Assembly: GCA_944989445.1 (NCBI GenBank)
Contig: CALYLW010001223.1
Coordinates: 165,693-229,692, forward strand
Length of the DNA: 64,000 bases
Source of the DNA: Ampullaceana balthica
Lineage: Eukaryota > Mollusca > Gastropoda > Lymnaeidae
Reading direction: 5' to 3'
The notes under the pieces were generated by a model, which saw nothing but the letters and a program-made list of their open reading frames with translations, made no database searches and was not told the origin of the DNA. Shown here piece after piece: positions 23,667 to 32,859 of the stretch. Positions within the stretch are counted from its first letter, which is position 1. Every line of letters starts with the position of its first letter. Position numbers and translations under genes: made by a program.

Positions 23667-24020
23667 CTGTTTGTGTGTGCGCGTATACGCCTTTTAGTGA
23701 GTGTGTTATTGCTTAAGTGGTTTCAAAGCTAAATCCAATTTGCTTTTGGAAATAAAACTTTGATAGAAATAGTCTCTTCTAAACGACTTGTTGATATAAG
23801 TCACGATTGATACGCTTCGTCATACATCTTACTCTCAAGGGTGTTTCTAATGTTAAAGTTGTTGTTTTTTTTAAATTAGGAGTTGTGATTTTTTTTTAAT
23901 TCCTGTGGTACAAGCGAAATATATATTTCAACATATTTTGTGTTGTAATCGAATTATTCTTTTAAATAATATTTTGTTCTAAGTTGTGATTTTAATATAT
24001 ATATTTTTTTTTAATTTCAG

Positions 24021-24167
24021 AAATTCGATAATTAGACTTGTGCATATTGTGATCAAAGCAAGAAGTAAAAATGTTACATCTTCTAAATTTTAAGGAACAT
24101 CTATTTGTCTACAACGTATATTTCATGATTATAAGTTTGTTATCATTGAATACATCACTATATGCAG
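24021..24167 (+). CDS. Signal-peptide exon of a possible secreted Ig-fold protein
   Basis: A T-rich tract ending in TTTCAG at 24020 is followed by a short leader and ATG at 24071 (context GTAAAAATG). The 32 codons read MLHLLNFKEHLFVYNVYF then MIISLLSLNTSLYA. This is a hydrophobic core with small residues before a plausible cleavage site after LYA: a signal peptide. The exon ends in GCA G|GTAATT, phase 1. The next good exon (25720-26003) starts with a phase 1 acceptor, so splicing would give LYA-E-AITMKF. The acceptor before the ATG implies a further 5' UTR exon. The arrangement (signal peptide exon, then Ig exon in phase 1-1) resembles mollusc FREP-type and other secreted IgSF genes. The identity is inferred, and no fibrinogen or lectin exon is visible downstream. 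Confidence 0.5.
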
Positions 24168-25719
24168 GTAATTAACATACACACATGTTTATAAATGTAT
24201 ATATGCATATGTACAATTTATTTTTATTATTGATTTATAGAGTAAAGTAGTTTAAAACATTAAAAAAATCCACTTAAAACAATTGATGTAACACTGAATA
24301 TAGTTTTACAATCTGCATATTTCTAAGACCCAATTAGTTTTCTTATTTTTTTGCATAAAACGTTTGTCTTTGACCTTTACCTGTGTTTCAAAAGATACTT
24401 TTGAAAAATATATTTACCAATATTAATTATACTGTTTTCCATTATTATTAAAAAACAGCATTTAATGCGATTTCAACATTGAATAAAATGCTTATTTATT
24501 TTATCAGGTAGTTATATAGTTATGATGACAACATAACGCTAAAACTGGAGCAGTTATTTTTAAAAGTTTTGTAAAACAGAAATTAGCTCTTTGATCGAAA
24601 ACTTATAGTGTTTTGTGTCTTTTGATAGATGCAATGGCATACATAACATTTCAAATAAGTGAAATTTTGTCACGATAATTTCTAGCATTAACTTATTTTT
24701 GTTTTGTCTTACACGTATTTTTAACGCAATTTCGCTTGGTAAAATTGCATTTATAGTTTCGAAATGTCTTCAATGTTGACAAAGCAAATCCTCCTGAACC
24801 ATACCAGATATGCTAAGGAGGTCCAAAGGATGTGCAACGGCAAAACAAAAATACCGAACAAATTTATTGGATTTCCTGGAAAATAAAAAAAAACCGAAAA
24901 AATATCAGTATTTTGTTAATTTCTCGCCAACCATAACATCTATCGTGTTGAAAGCAACGCGAAACAATAGTTAATACTATTTAGAATAATTTTGAAGAAT
25001 GGATTTTTCAAAAGTTTTATTTCGTTCGGCTCCCGTAATTTTAGAAGCAATTTTTAAAGCAATTGGTTTGGTCAATTTTCAAGTCATTGATTTGAAATGA
25101 CTTTTAGTGTAATCGAGAATGATAGTTAATGGGATTTTCCCGATTTTAAAATGCTTATGTTAGATTGTTGCGTGGTGCGCATTATATTGACACATTCTTG
25201 GTGTGATGTAGTGTGAGGGGATTTGATGTGATATTGTGTTATGTTTATGTCATATTGTGTTTTGTTTCAGAATTACTTATTTAAATCGACTTTTATTGTA
25301 ATCTAGAATGATTTCCTTTGATAAAAAATAGGAAATTCCTTTTTGGAAATTGCGTTTAAATACTAATTCGAGTTTTTATTTCTTGTTTTAACATAAGTAT
25401 AAGCAATTGGCATTGTATTTTTAGCATTAAAATGGTAGATGTAAAATATTACGTGAAATTTATGTTGCAATTAACCCTAACAATAAATTATTAAAATATT
25501 GTTTTTCATGTATTTTTTAAGATAAATATTAGAAATTGGCATTGTATTCCTAGTATTGAAATTGTTAGATATTTATCAATTACTAATAAACTATTTGTGT
25601 TTTAAATGTGTATTTGTATAACAGAGAAAAAATGACTTCAACTTAAGCTTATTAGTTCTTAGTAAAACTTTAATTTTCAATAGACTACAAGACTCTTTTT
25701 CGTCCGTCTTATTTTACAG
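24168..25719 (+). other. Candidate intron between signal-peptide and Ig exons
   Basis: 1,552 bp starting GTAATTAACA and ending in the pyrimidine-rich CGTCCGTCTTATTTTACAG. It is AT-rich, without other coding blocks or recognised mobile elements, in contrast to its surroundings. Confidence 0.4.
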
Positions 25720-26003
25720 AGGCAATAACTATGAAATTCACTGCTGAAGTTAAGCCTACCAACGCAAACCTTTATAACCTTTTTTTGGACTGCAATGTTA
25801 CGGACACACCAGCCAATGTTGCCATATACAAAAACATCAGCCGGTTGTTATTGAACTTAACAAAGTATTTAAACCGCATCGACAGGTGAAATTTGAGTTT
25901 AAAAATCAGCCCGTTGGAAACATCACTGGAGAATACGAATGTATTGCAAAATACATTGACAAGCAGCTTGTAACGAAAATAGTTAATGTAACTATCCATG
26001 ACC
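25720..26003 (+). pseudogene. Ig-domain exon with one frameshift
   Basis: Bounded by TTTTACAG|AG and GACC|GTAAGT. From phase 1 the first frame reads AITMKFTAEVKPTNANLY, then LFLDCNVTDTPANVAIYKNI, and stops at TGA near 25887. A shift of one base (or two) near 25850 opens VIELNKVFKPHRQVKFEFK, then GNITGEYECIAKYIDKQL and VTKIVNVTIHD to the donor. The two halves form one immunoglobulin-like fold: first Cys in LDCNV, second in GEYECIAKY with the usual Tyr two residues before the Cys, about 60-65 residues apart, plus N-glycosylation sequons (NVT, NIS, NLT, NIT). Exon phase 1-1 is typical of secreted IgSF genes. The frameshift makes the copy non-functional unless it is a sequencing error. No downstream exon was found before the repeat-filled region at 26130. 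Confidence 0.6.
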
Positions 26004-26130
26004 GTAAGTAATATATATACTCAGTTATTGTTTTCTATCCATGTATATAGGTGTGTGTGTGTATGTGTGTGATAGAGACAAAAAGGGGGGATATTTCACT
26101 GGATATCAATTGTAGTTAAATAGTATACAT

Positions 26131-26131
26131 A

Positions 26132-26189
<58 letters not shown>

Positions 26190-26190
26190 T
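26131..26190. repeat. (TA)n microsatellite
   Basis: Interrupted TA tract at the left edge of the hAT-like repeat copy. Confidence 0.9.
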
Positions 26191-26555
26191 AATCTTTAAC
26201 TTTTGAAAAATTAACGATTAATTAATTTTTAATTTCGATTAAAGCCAAAAATGGAATTTTTTGGGTCTTATTAGTAACATTTATTTAAATACTTGTCGAA
26301 AATCGAAACAACAATGGAATGTCTTCTTTACATGACATCTTTTAACCAACAACGCAAACATACAAGTGTATTGACATTATTTTGTTCAAGTGATGAGCGG
26401 GAATTAATGACAATGTACCCAGCCGAGCTGAACAATCGTTCACATAGCTTTAGATTGTCTCAGTTGAAGTTTTCGATACTGTAGTGGCTGTTTGGAATGC
26501 TAATGATATGTAAGCGAAGTGTTAGAACAATAGTAGCAATGTTCCCTTTAAGCAG

Positions 26556-26714
26556 CGTGGCTGCGCAGATATTTGACCGATGCCACGCAGGAGTTTAAAT
26601 AAACCGCGCAGCAATTTTGGTAAAATATTGCACAAAAATGGACGTTATGCAACTTTGCAACGGATCTTAGACTAGAGTGAACATTGCATGGTACGCAAAC
26701 GATTTCTCTCATGT
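26556..26714. repeat. Target-site duplication of LINE-C, left copy (159 bp)
   Basis: Identical to 27959-28117 except one base (CAACGGATC versus CAACGAATC). Only this copy continues into the natural left flank AAGCAG. Confidence 0.9.
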
Positions 26715-27958
26715 GTTGTTGTTGAGCCTTCTCGTCCATGAGGGGCATCCACCGATCATCGTCGGCGTCTGCGATTCCTCCAAGGGCATAGGCCACCTAC
26801 GAGAGACCTCCAAGCATCTCTATCCTGGGCCAGCTTCTCCAGGATCTTCCATTCATGGCCAATTCTCTTGATGTCTGCCATAATTCTCGGCGCCAAGTGT
26901 TTCTTGGGCGGCCTCTTTTCCGCTTACCCTGTGGGTTCCATTTCAGGGCTTGCTTTGTTGTGTTAGGAGCAGGTTTTCTTAGTGTGTGACCAATCCACCT
27001 CCATCGTTTCTGGAGAATCTCTTCCTCAATGGGCTTCTGTTTTGTCCGCTGCCACAGTTCCTGGTTGCTGATTTTGTCTGGCCAGTGAATTCTGAGAATC
27101 CTTCTTAAACAGTTGTTGATAAAGGACTGGATTCTGGTCAAGTTTACGGCGGTTGTTCTCCATGTCTCGGCTCCATATAGCAGCACAGGTTTTACCATAG
27201 CGTTAAAAATCCTTACTTTTAACTTGCTGCCTAAGTTGTTAGAGACCCAAACATTCTTGAGTTGCTGGAAGGCTGCTCTTGCTTTTCTGATCCTTACTTT
27301 GCCGTCCGCATCTGTACCACCTTGTTTATCTACCACGCTGCCAAGGTAAACAAAACTGTCCACCTCCTCAAGGGCTTCTCCTTCAAGCATAATGGGTGAT
27401 GTACTGGTGGCATTAACCTTGAGGATTTTACTCTTCCCTTTGTGAATGTTGAGACCCATGCTAGCAGAAGAGGCTGCGACAATGCTTGTTTTCTCCTGCA
27501 TCTGTTGTTGGGTATGTGCAAGAAGGGCAAGATCATCAGCAAAGTCAAGATCATCCAGTTGGTCCCACAAGGTCCATTGGATGCCATTCCTTTTCTGATG
27601 TGTAGATGTTTTCATCACCCAGTCAATGGCTAACAGGAAGAGGAATGGTGACAGCAAGCAACCTTGTCTCACACCAGTCTTCACCTGGAACGCATCTGTC
27701 ACCTGCTGGCCATGGATAACTCGGCAGTTTATACCTTCGTACATGTTTCTGATTATATCCGTAATCTTCTGTGGCACCCCGTAATGCCTTAGCAATCTCC
27801 ACAGGGTTTGCCTGTCAACACTGTCGAAGGCTTTTTCATAGTCAACAAAGTTGACATAGAGCGGTGAGTTTCACTCTAGTGACTGCTCTAGAATGATGCG
27901 CAGTGTCGCTATCTGGTCCGTGCAGGATCTGTTGGTGCGAAAGCCAGCTTGTTCGTCC
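26715..27958 (-). pseudogene. LINE-C: 5'-truncated RTE-type retrotransposon
   Basis: Minus-strand RT beginning abruptly in the fingers domain (DEQAGFRTNRSCTDQIATLR) at 27957. Then come LYVNFVDYEKAFDSVDR, TGVRQGCLLSPFLF, the catalytic DFADDLALL and LNIHKGKSKIL. Later blocks are FVYLGSVVDKQGGTDADG, LLYGAETWR, RWRWIGHTLRKP and GRPRNTWRREL. One in-frame TGA lies at 27871-27873 (where relatives have a sense codon). A frameshift near 26805 moves the C-terminus SLVGGLCPWRNRRRR to a frame ending at 26756. The 3' UTR is about 40 bp and ends in an AACAACAAC tail, as is typical of RTE elements. The 159-bp flanking duplication and nearly open frame indicate a fairly recent insertion. Not closely related to LINE-A or LINE-B. 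Confidence 0.92.
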
Positions 27959-28117
27959 CGTGGCTGCGCAGATATTTGACCGATGCCACGCAGGAGTTTA
28001 AATAAACCGCGCAGCAATTTTGGTAAAATATTGCACAAAAATGGACGTTATGCAACTTTGCAACGAATCTTAGACTAGAGTGAACATTGCATGGTACGCA
28101 AACGATTTCTCTCATGT
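27959..28117. repeat. Target-site duplication of LINE-C, right copy (159 bp)
   Basis: Second copy of 26556-26714, continuing into the natural right flank ACACAATAAATT. Confidence 0.9.
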
Positions 28118-28339
28118 ACACAATAAATTTTATCAACATTTTGAACATTCACGTCAGTAAATATTTAAAACCAAATTTTCCGTGTAATCGTCCGGAAGTT
28201 AGTTTATATTTATCAGCCGAAATATTTTACTGTTTGACTTCCAGTACATTTGTAAGTGTTGAGTCGATTAATCGTGAAAACAAAATTTAATAGTAAATGT
28301 TTACGATTAATCAAGATTAATCGTGTATTTCCGCAGCCC

Positions 28340-28430
<91 letters not shown>
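28340..28430. repeat. (TA)n microsatellite, about 45 repeats
   Basis: Pure TA tract between the hAT-like repeat and a HelC end. One long ORF across it is only the Ile-Tyr reading of the tract. Confidence 0.95.
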
Positions 28431-28432
<2 letters not shown>

Positions 28433-28815
28433 AGCGTATCACCCGTCAAAAATGACGGAAGTTTTCAGCTGAAATCTATTTATTTTGAAAAATGCACTTT
28501 TTTCTTTCAAAAGCCCAACTAACTTGTCCTTGTTTGATAAATACGAAATATTAAACTTTCTGAAATGTACACAAATTATTTTATAATTTTTTAATTTTAT
28601 AATTAACCATCATCAAATCCTCTTTTTAAATTGTTCCCTTTTCCAAAATTAAAATATGAGCTAAAACAATAACGTCATATAATATGTTTTTTACAGATCA
28701 TCTGTAATTTGTACACCTTTTGATGCATTAGTGCAGTAATTTGGTGGATGCTTTCTAAAATTAGTAGCGTCACGGACATACACTACAGACGTGACATTGC
28801 AAATTATATTTTTTA
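28431..28815 (-). mobile_element. HelC Helitron-like non-autonomous copy
   Basis: Reverse complement of 40868-41290. On the minus strand the 3' end is a perfect hairpin CCGTCATTTTTGACGG followed by GTGATACG and CTTG (CTAG in the other copies), directly against (TA)n. The opposite end carries GTCACGTCTGTAGTGTATGTCCGTGAC-like sequence with a GTCACG/CGTGAC inverted repeat. No protein is encoded. The 5' TC signature is not evident. Confidence 0.65.
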
Positions 28816-28839
28816 ATATATATATGCATGAAAGTATGT

Positions 28840-29190
28840 CTGTGTGTGTGTGTGTGCGTGTCCTTTACAGCTGACTAAATGATTCACCCGATCATCATGA
28901 AAGTTTTGGAGACTGTAGAGTACGCTATCGGGATAGTAACTGTAAACTTATTTTTCTAAACGTAACAGCCATGGGGCCCCGGGGGCTCATAATGTCATTT
29001 TCTGATTAAATAAGCTATATAAAAAAGTGTTTAAGCATTAGCTTCTAGGTAAATTGATGGATCTTAACCAAACTGTTTATATAACTTTTACATCCAATAT
29101 TAAAATACTATAAGGCATTTGAACTCCTAGTGGCATTCCTTCAGAGATGGGGGTCCAAAATGCCTTTTTACTTAAAAGTTTAAGATTTTA
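28840..29190. repeat. Diverged HelA-like repeat
   Basis: A (TG)n run is followed by ATTCACCCGATCATCATGAAAG, GGGGCCCCGGGGGC and two further G-rich landmarks. Similar, in reverse orientation, to 22790-23480. Confidence 0.45.
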
Positions 29191-29197
29191 TTTCCCA

Positions 29198-30626
29198 CTA
29201 GCAAAATAACTGAGCTTAGCTGCGGTAAATTAGGATTTCAGTAAGCATTGAGAACCCGCGTAACACAAATTCAAAACACCAATTGATTTCAATCTGGATC
29301 ATGATGGATATAATACATATATTAACTTCACCGTCTTGTATGTCAGTTTGTCGTAGTCCCGCAGAAAAACAAAAACGAAAAGTAAAAAATGTCACACTTC
29401 CCGTGATCCTATCGAGCTGATAATTTTTTTTTGTCTGCTACCATAACGGGAGGGTACTCAACAACTTCCCAAAGTTTCATGATCCTACCTATACGGGAAG
29501 TTAGATATTTAATGATGAGTATGTTTTATATAGCTCATATAAAAAAAAACATTACATTTTGGCAGCCGGCCACCCATGAGTGAAATTTTTAAAATTCTAT
29601 TTCGCCAATTATCGCCATAAGAGTGTGCTAAGCAAGTTGGCAAATTTCTAGCTTCTACCTTCACGGGAAGTTGGAGAATTAGTGTTGAGTCAGTTTTTAA
29701 TATTAAAAAAAACTAAATTTGGGCCCCCGGTCCCCAGTAAGTGATAATTTATATCATTTTTTTACCTGTTACCATCGCGGAATGTTACTTAACAACTGCT
29801 TAAAGTTTCATGCTTCAAACTACACGGGAAATAGGAGAATTATTGATTTTCAGTTTTTATAAAGCTCATATAAGAAAAAAACTACATTTGGGCCCCTGGC
29901 CCCAAGTATGTGATAAATTATATAATTTTTTCACCTGCTACCATCGCGAAATGTTATCCAACAACTATCCAAAGTTTCATGTTTCTATCTTCTCGGGAAA
30001 TATGAGATTAAGGGATTTTATTTTGTATAAAGCCCATATTAGGGAAAAAAGGGGGAAGGGGTGAAAATCGGAAAAAATAGCGCGAAGTCATTTAAGGACG
30101 GCCACTTGGTAGTTATTTTAAATTTAAATACCTTTTTTTTTAAATTAATTAATAAACATGAATAAATAATTGTAATTGAAACGAAGTAAAGGTGGGGAAC
30201 ATGTTTACCATTGTGTGCCATATTTATATAAGCATAAATAAAAGAGGCCTCGTAAGATGATATACCTATAAATACACGATACCTTTTTTAAAGGCAACAA
30301 TAAAGTTACTGAGGCCGCAGTCCCCCCCCCCACGGTAAGACAAAATATTTTATTTGACCCAGCAGTGATACGTTTTTTGTTGTATTTTTCTTTTTAAAAA
30401 AACGTCATCTGTGACATATATCGCTTAATTGTTTTTTATAAATCAATACCTTTTTTTAGCGATTAAAAACTTTTGAACGGTTTTAAGTTAGTTATAACAT
30501 CGATTCTGTAATCAAACAAATGTTGTGCGAAACCGTTATTTAAGAATCAAAAGTACCTACACGGGAAGAGGAGAATTAGGGATGAGTCAGTGAGTGAGTG
30601 ATGGCTTTGGCTTTTATTAGAATAGA
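29198..30626 (-). mobile_element. HelA Helitron-type copy, second
   Basis: The 3' end on the minus strand is CCGCAGCTAAGCTCAG (degenerate hairpin), then TTATTTTG and CTAG at 29198-29201. The 3' subterminal region (AACACCAATTGATTTCAATC, GTCCCGCAGAAAAACAAAA) matches 41340-41520. Several core monomers lie at 29440-30060. 30060-30540 is unique AT-rich sequence with a C run at 30320. The 5' end is TCTATTCTAATAAAAGCC at 30626. The minus-strand ORF at 30039-30221 has no family motif. Confidence 0.68.
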
Positions 30627-31715
30627 AAACTACGTTTGGGCCCCCGGCCTCCAGTAAGTCATAATTTAAATATGTGTTTCACTTGTTACCTTCACGGAAG
30701 TGTACTTATCAACTACTCAGAGTTTCATGCTTCTACCTACACGGGAAATTTGAGAATTTGTGATTTTCAGTTCTTATATAGCTCATATAAGGACAAAACT
30801 TCATTTGGGCCCCCGGCCCTCAGGAAGTGATAATTTTAAAAAATGTTCTCCGGTTACCATCGCGGGTTTGTACTCAACAACTTCTCAAACTTTCATGCTT
30901 CTACTTTCACGGGAAATATGAGAATTTGTGATTTTCAGTTTTCATAAAGCTCATATTAGGAAAAAATTTCATTTGGGCCTCCGGCCCCCATTATTTGATA
31001 ACTTAAATATGTTTTTTGCCTGTTATCATTGCCAAAACGTACTTAACAACTTCCCAAAGTTTCATTCTTCTAACGACTCGCAAAATAGGAGAATTAGTGA
31101 TTTTTAATTTTAATACAAACCATATAAGGAAAAAAATGGTTTTGGGCCCCCGACCCCCATGAGTTTGAATTTTTAAATTCTTTTACGCCAAGTATCGTCG
31201 CAAGAGGCTACTCAACAACTTCCCAAGGTTTCATGATTCTACCTAAGCGGGAAGTCGGAGAATTAGTGATGAGTCAGTTTTTTTATGTAAGAAAAAAATA
31301 CATTTGGGCCCCCGGCCCCCAGTAAGTGATACTTTAAATACTTTTTTCGCTTGTTACCATCGGGTAAGTGTACTTATCAACTACTCAGAGTTTCATGCTT
31401 CTACCTACACGGGAAATAGGAGAATTAGTGATGTTCAGTTTTTATATAACTCATATTAGGAAAAAAACTTCATTTGGGCCCCCGGCCCCCAGGAAGTGAT
31501 AACTTAAATACTTTTTCGCCCGTTACTATTGCAGGAGTGTACTCAACAACTTCCCAAAGTTTCATGCTTCTGCCTACTCGAGAAATATGAGAATTTGTGA
31601 TTTTCAGTTTGTATATAGCGCCTATAGGGAAATAAATTCATTTGGGCCCCCGGCCCCCAGGAAGTGATAATTTAATTTTTTTGTCACCCGTTTCCATCGC
31701 GGGTTTGTACTCAAC
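30627..31715 (-). mobile_element. HelA core array, ends missing
   Basis: Seven core monomers of 160-175 bp abut the 5' end of the preceding copy. They are delimited by C-rich GGGCCCCCGGCCCC blocks at about 30640, 30806, 30975, 31143, 31307, 31476 and 31645. Monomer types alternate as in the complete copy (AGTAAGTGAT, AGGAAGTGAT and ATGAGT variants), though less regularly. The array stops inside a monomer at about 31715, where the Penelope-like fragment begins. Confidence 0.75.
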
Positions 31716-32140
31716 AACGGCTGTCTCCCGACACTTCAATGGACGGGACCACATGGGCGTCGATGACATGTCTGTCACCGCCTTGGTTTCTTGTACAAAC
31801 ACACCCGGACGGGTCAGTCTGGAGAATAGACTAATCCATGAATATGGGACTCTTACACCACATGGGATCAACGTTGTGTTCGCACTGACAAGCTGATTGA
31901 TTGGCCACACCCACCCTTTCCTTTCCTATTTAAGCTCTTACTTTTCTCTCCTTGCTTTATCTCTACTGGACTACTTGGATTTCACCGCAGCTAAGTGTTT
32001 TTTTTTCTATTATTTCGTTTTATTCGTTTCATCTGTGTACTATTTGTCCGTTGAAGAAGGCTCTTTGACGAAACGTTCGCTGTTGTGTTACGTCCTGTCA
32101 GGCCTACTAATACCCTGTTTTTATTTTATGCATTTACCTT
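31716..32140 (+). pseudogene. Penelope-like element C-terminus and 3' tail
   Basis: The frame 31716-31893 reads VSRHFNGRDHMGVDDMSVTA, then R(V)SLENRLIHEYGTLTPHGIN, ending FALTS and TGA. Established knowledge: Penelope-like elements end in a GIY-YIG endonuclease domain whose distal part has the form HFN...H...D..V...E..LI..L.T..P.GLN, which this matches. RT and the GIY-YIG core are missing (5' truncation at the HelA junction). Downstream, GTTGAAGAAGGCTCTTTGAC then GAAACGTT (32049-32080) resembles the conserved 3' motif often seen after such ORFs. 31925-32000 has a TATTTAAG and a pyrimidine-rich tract. Confidence 0.7.
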
Positions 32141-32804
32141 TTTAAAAGCCTGATTGCAGTCTCACCCCCATTACTTTGTAAGTTTTGTTCCAAGATACAC
32201 TGTGAAACTGACCTTCATGGTCATCACATACGCCATGTTGTAAGTTTTGTTCCAGGATACAAAAGGGAAGAAAAAAACCTAAAACCAAGGTTAATGTAGA
32301 TTCAGTCTGATCCCACCCCCCCCCTTTTTCTGTATTGACTAAAACACTAAAATTCAAGTTTTTTTAATATATCTCTCATGGAAAATCGAAACAGCTATGT
32401 CTGTAGCACTAAAGTTAGACACATAACCAATCATCTCAGAAACAGCTACGTCTGTGGCACTAAACTTAGACACAACCAATCATCTCAGAAATTTTACAAA
32501 AATACATTTTAAAAACTTGTGAGCAATGTTTATGCAGCTCTCTGTAAATATGCCACGAATGACGTATTAATCCAATAAAATGTGACGTCCATCATGTAAA
32601 AAAGTGGCGTCAAGTCAGAATTATTCGTTTGCCATATAGATTAAATGTTCTGCTATTTGGAAACGTTTTAAATTGTTTGATCAAGTCGTTTAAAGAAAAA
32701 AGTGTTCACGTAATATTTTGTTTAGAATTGAGTATCAACCTAGTAACTTAATTTTAGGTTGTCTTACGGGCTGTAAATAATATGATAATTAATGAATAAT
32801 AAAC
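32141..32804. other. Unassigned stretch with two short tandem duplications
   Basis: 32388-32489 holds two copies of a unit of about 50 bp (AAACAGCTATGTCTGTAGCA... / AAACAGCTACGTCTGTGGCA...). TTGTAAGTTTTGTTCCA occurs twice about 62 bases apart (32177 and 32239). A C run lies at 32315. No gene was recognised. Confidence 0.5.
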
Positions 32805-32859
32805 AACCCCGTAAAAACAATGTTTTTAACTATAAATCACTTATATATGAGATAACTAA

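Larger units (their letters stand above)
26205..28343 (+). mobile_element. hAT-like non-autonomous repeat split by LINE-C
   Basis: 26205-26714 and 28118-28343 together align collinearly with the uninterrupted copy at 62356-63160. Shared landmarks are ACTTGTCGAAAATCG, AGTGTATTGACATTATTT, AATGTTCCCTTTAAGCAGCG and CATTTTGAACATTCACGTCAG, then GATTAATCG-rich ends. The right end reads as TAGGGCTGCGGAAATACACG on the minus strand, and the other copy starts TAGTGCTGTTAATGATTAAT, similar to TAG-GCTGT terminal inverted repeats of some hAT families. No transposase is encoded. Class assignment is tentative; the repeat relationship is clear. Confidence 0.65.

Noticed and set aside
28256..28522. 88-codon ORF with an Ile-Tyr repeat
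   Set aside because: Translation of the (TA)n tract joined to HelC sequence; the same artefact occurs at 57303-57557 and 39975-40160.
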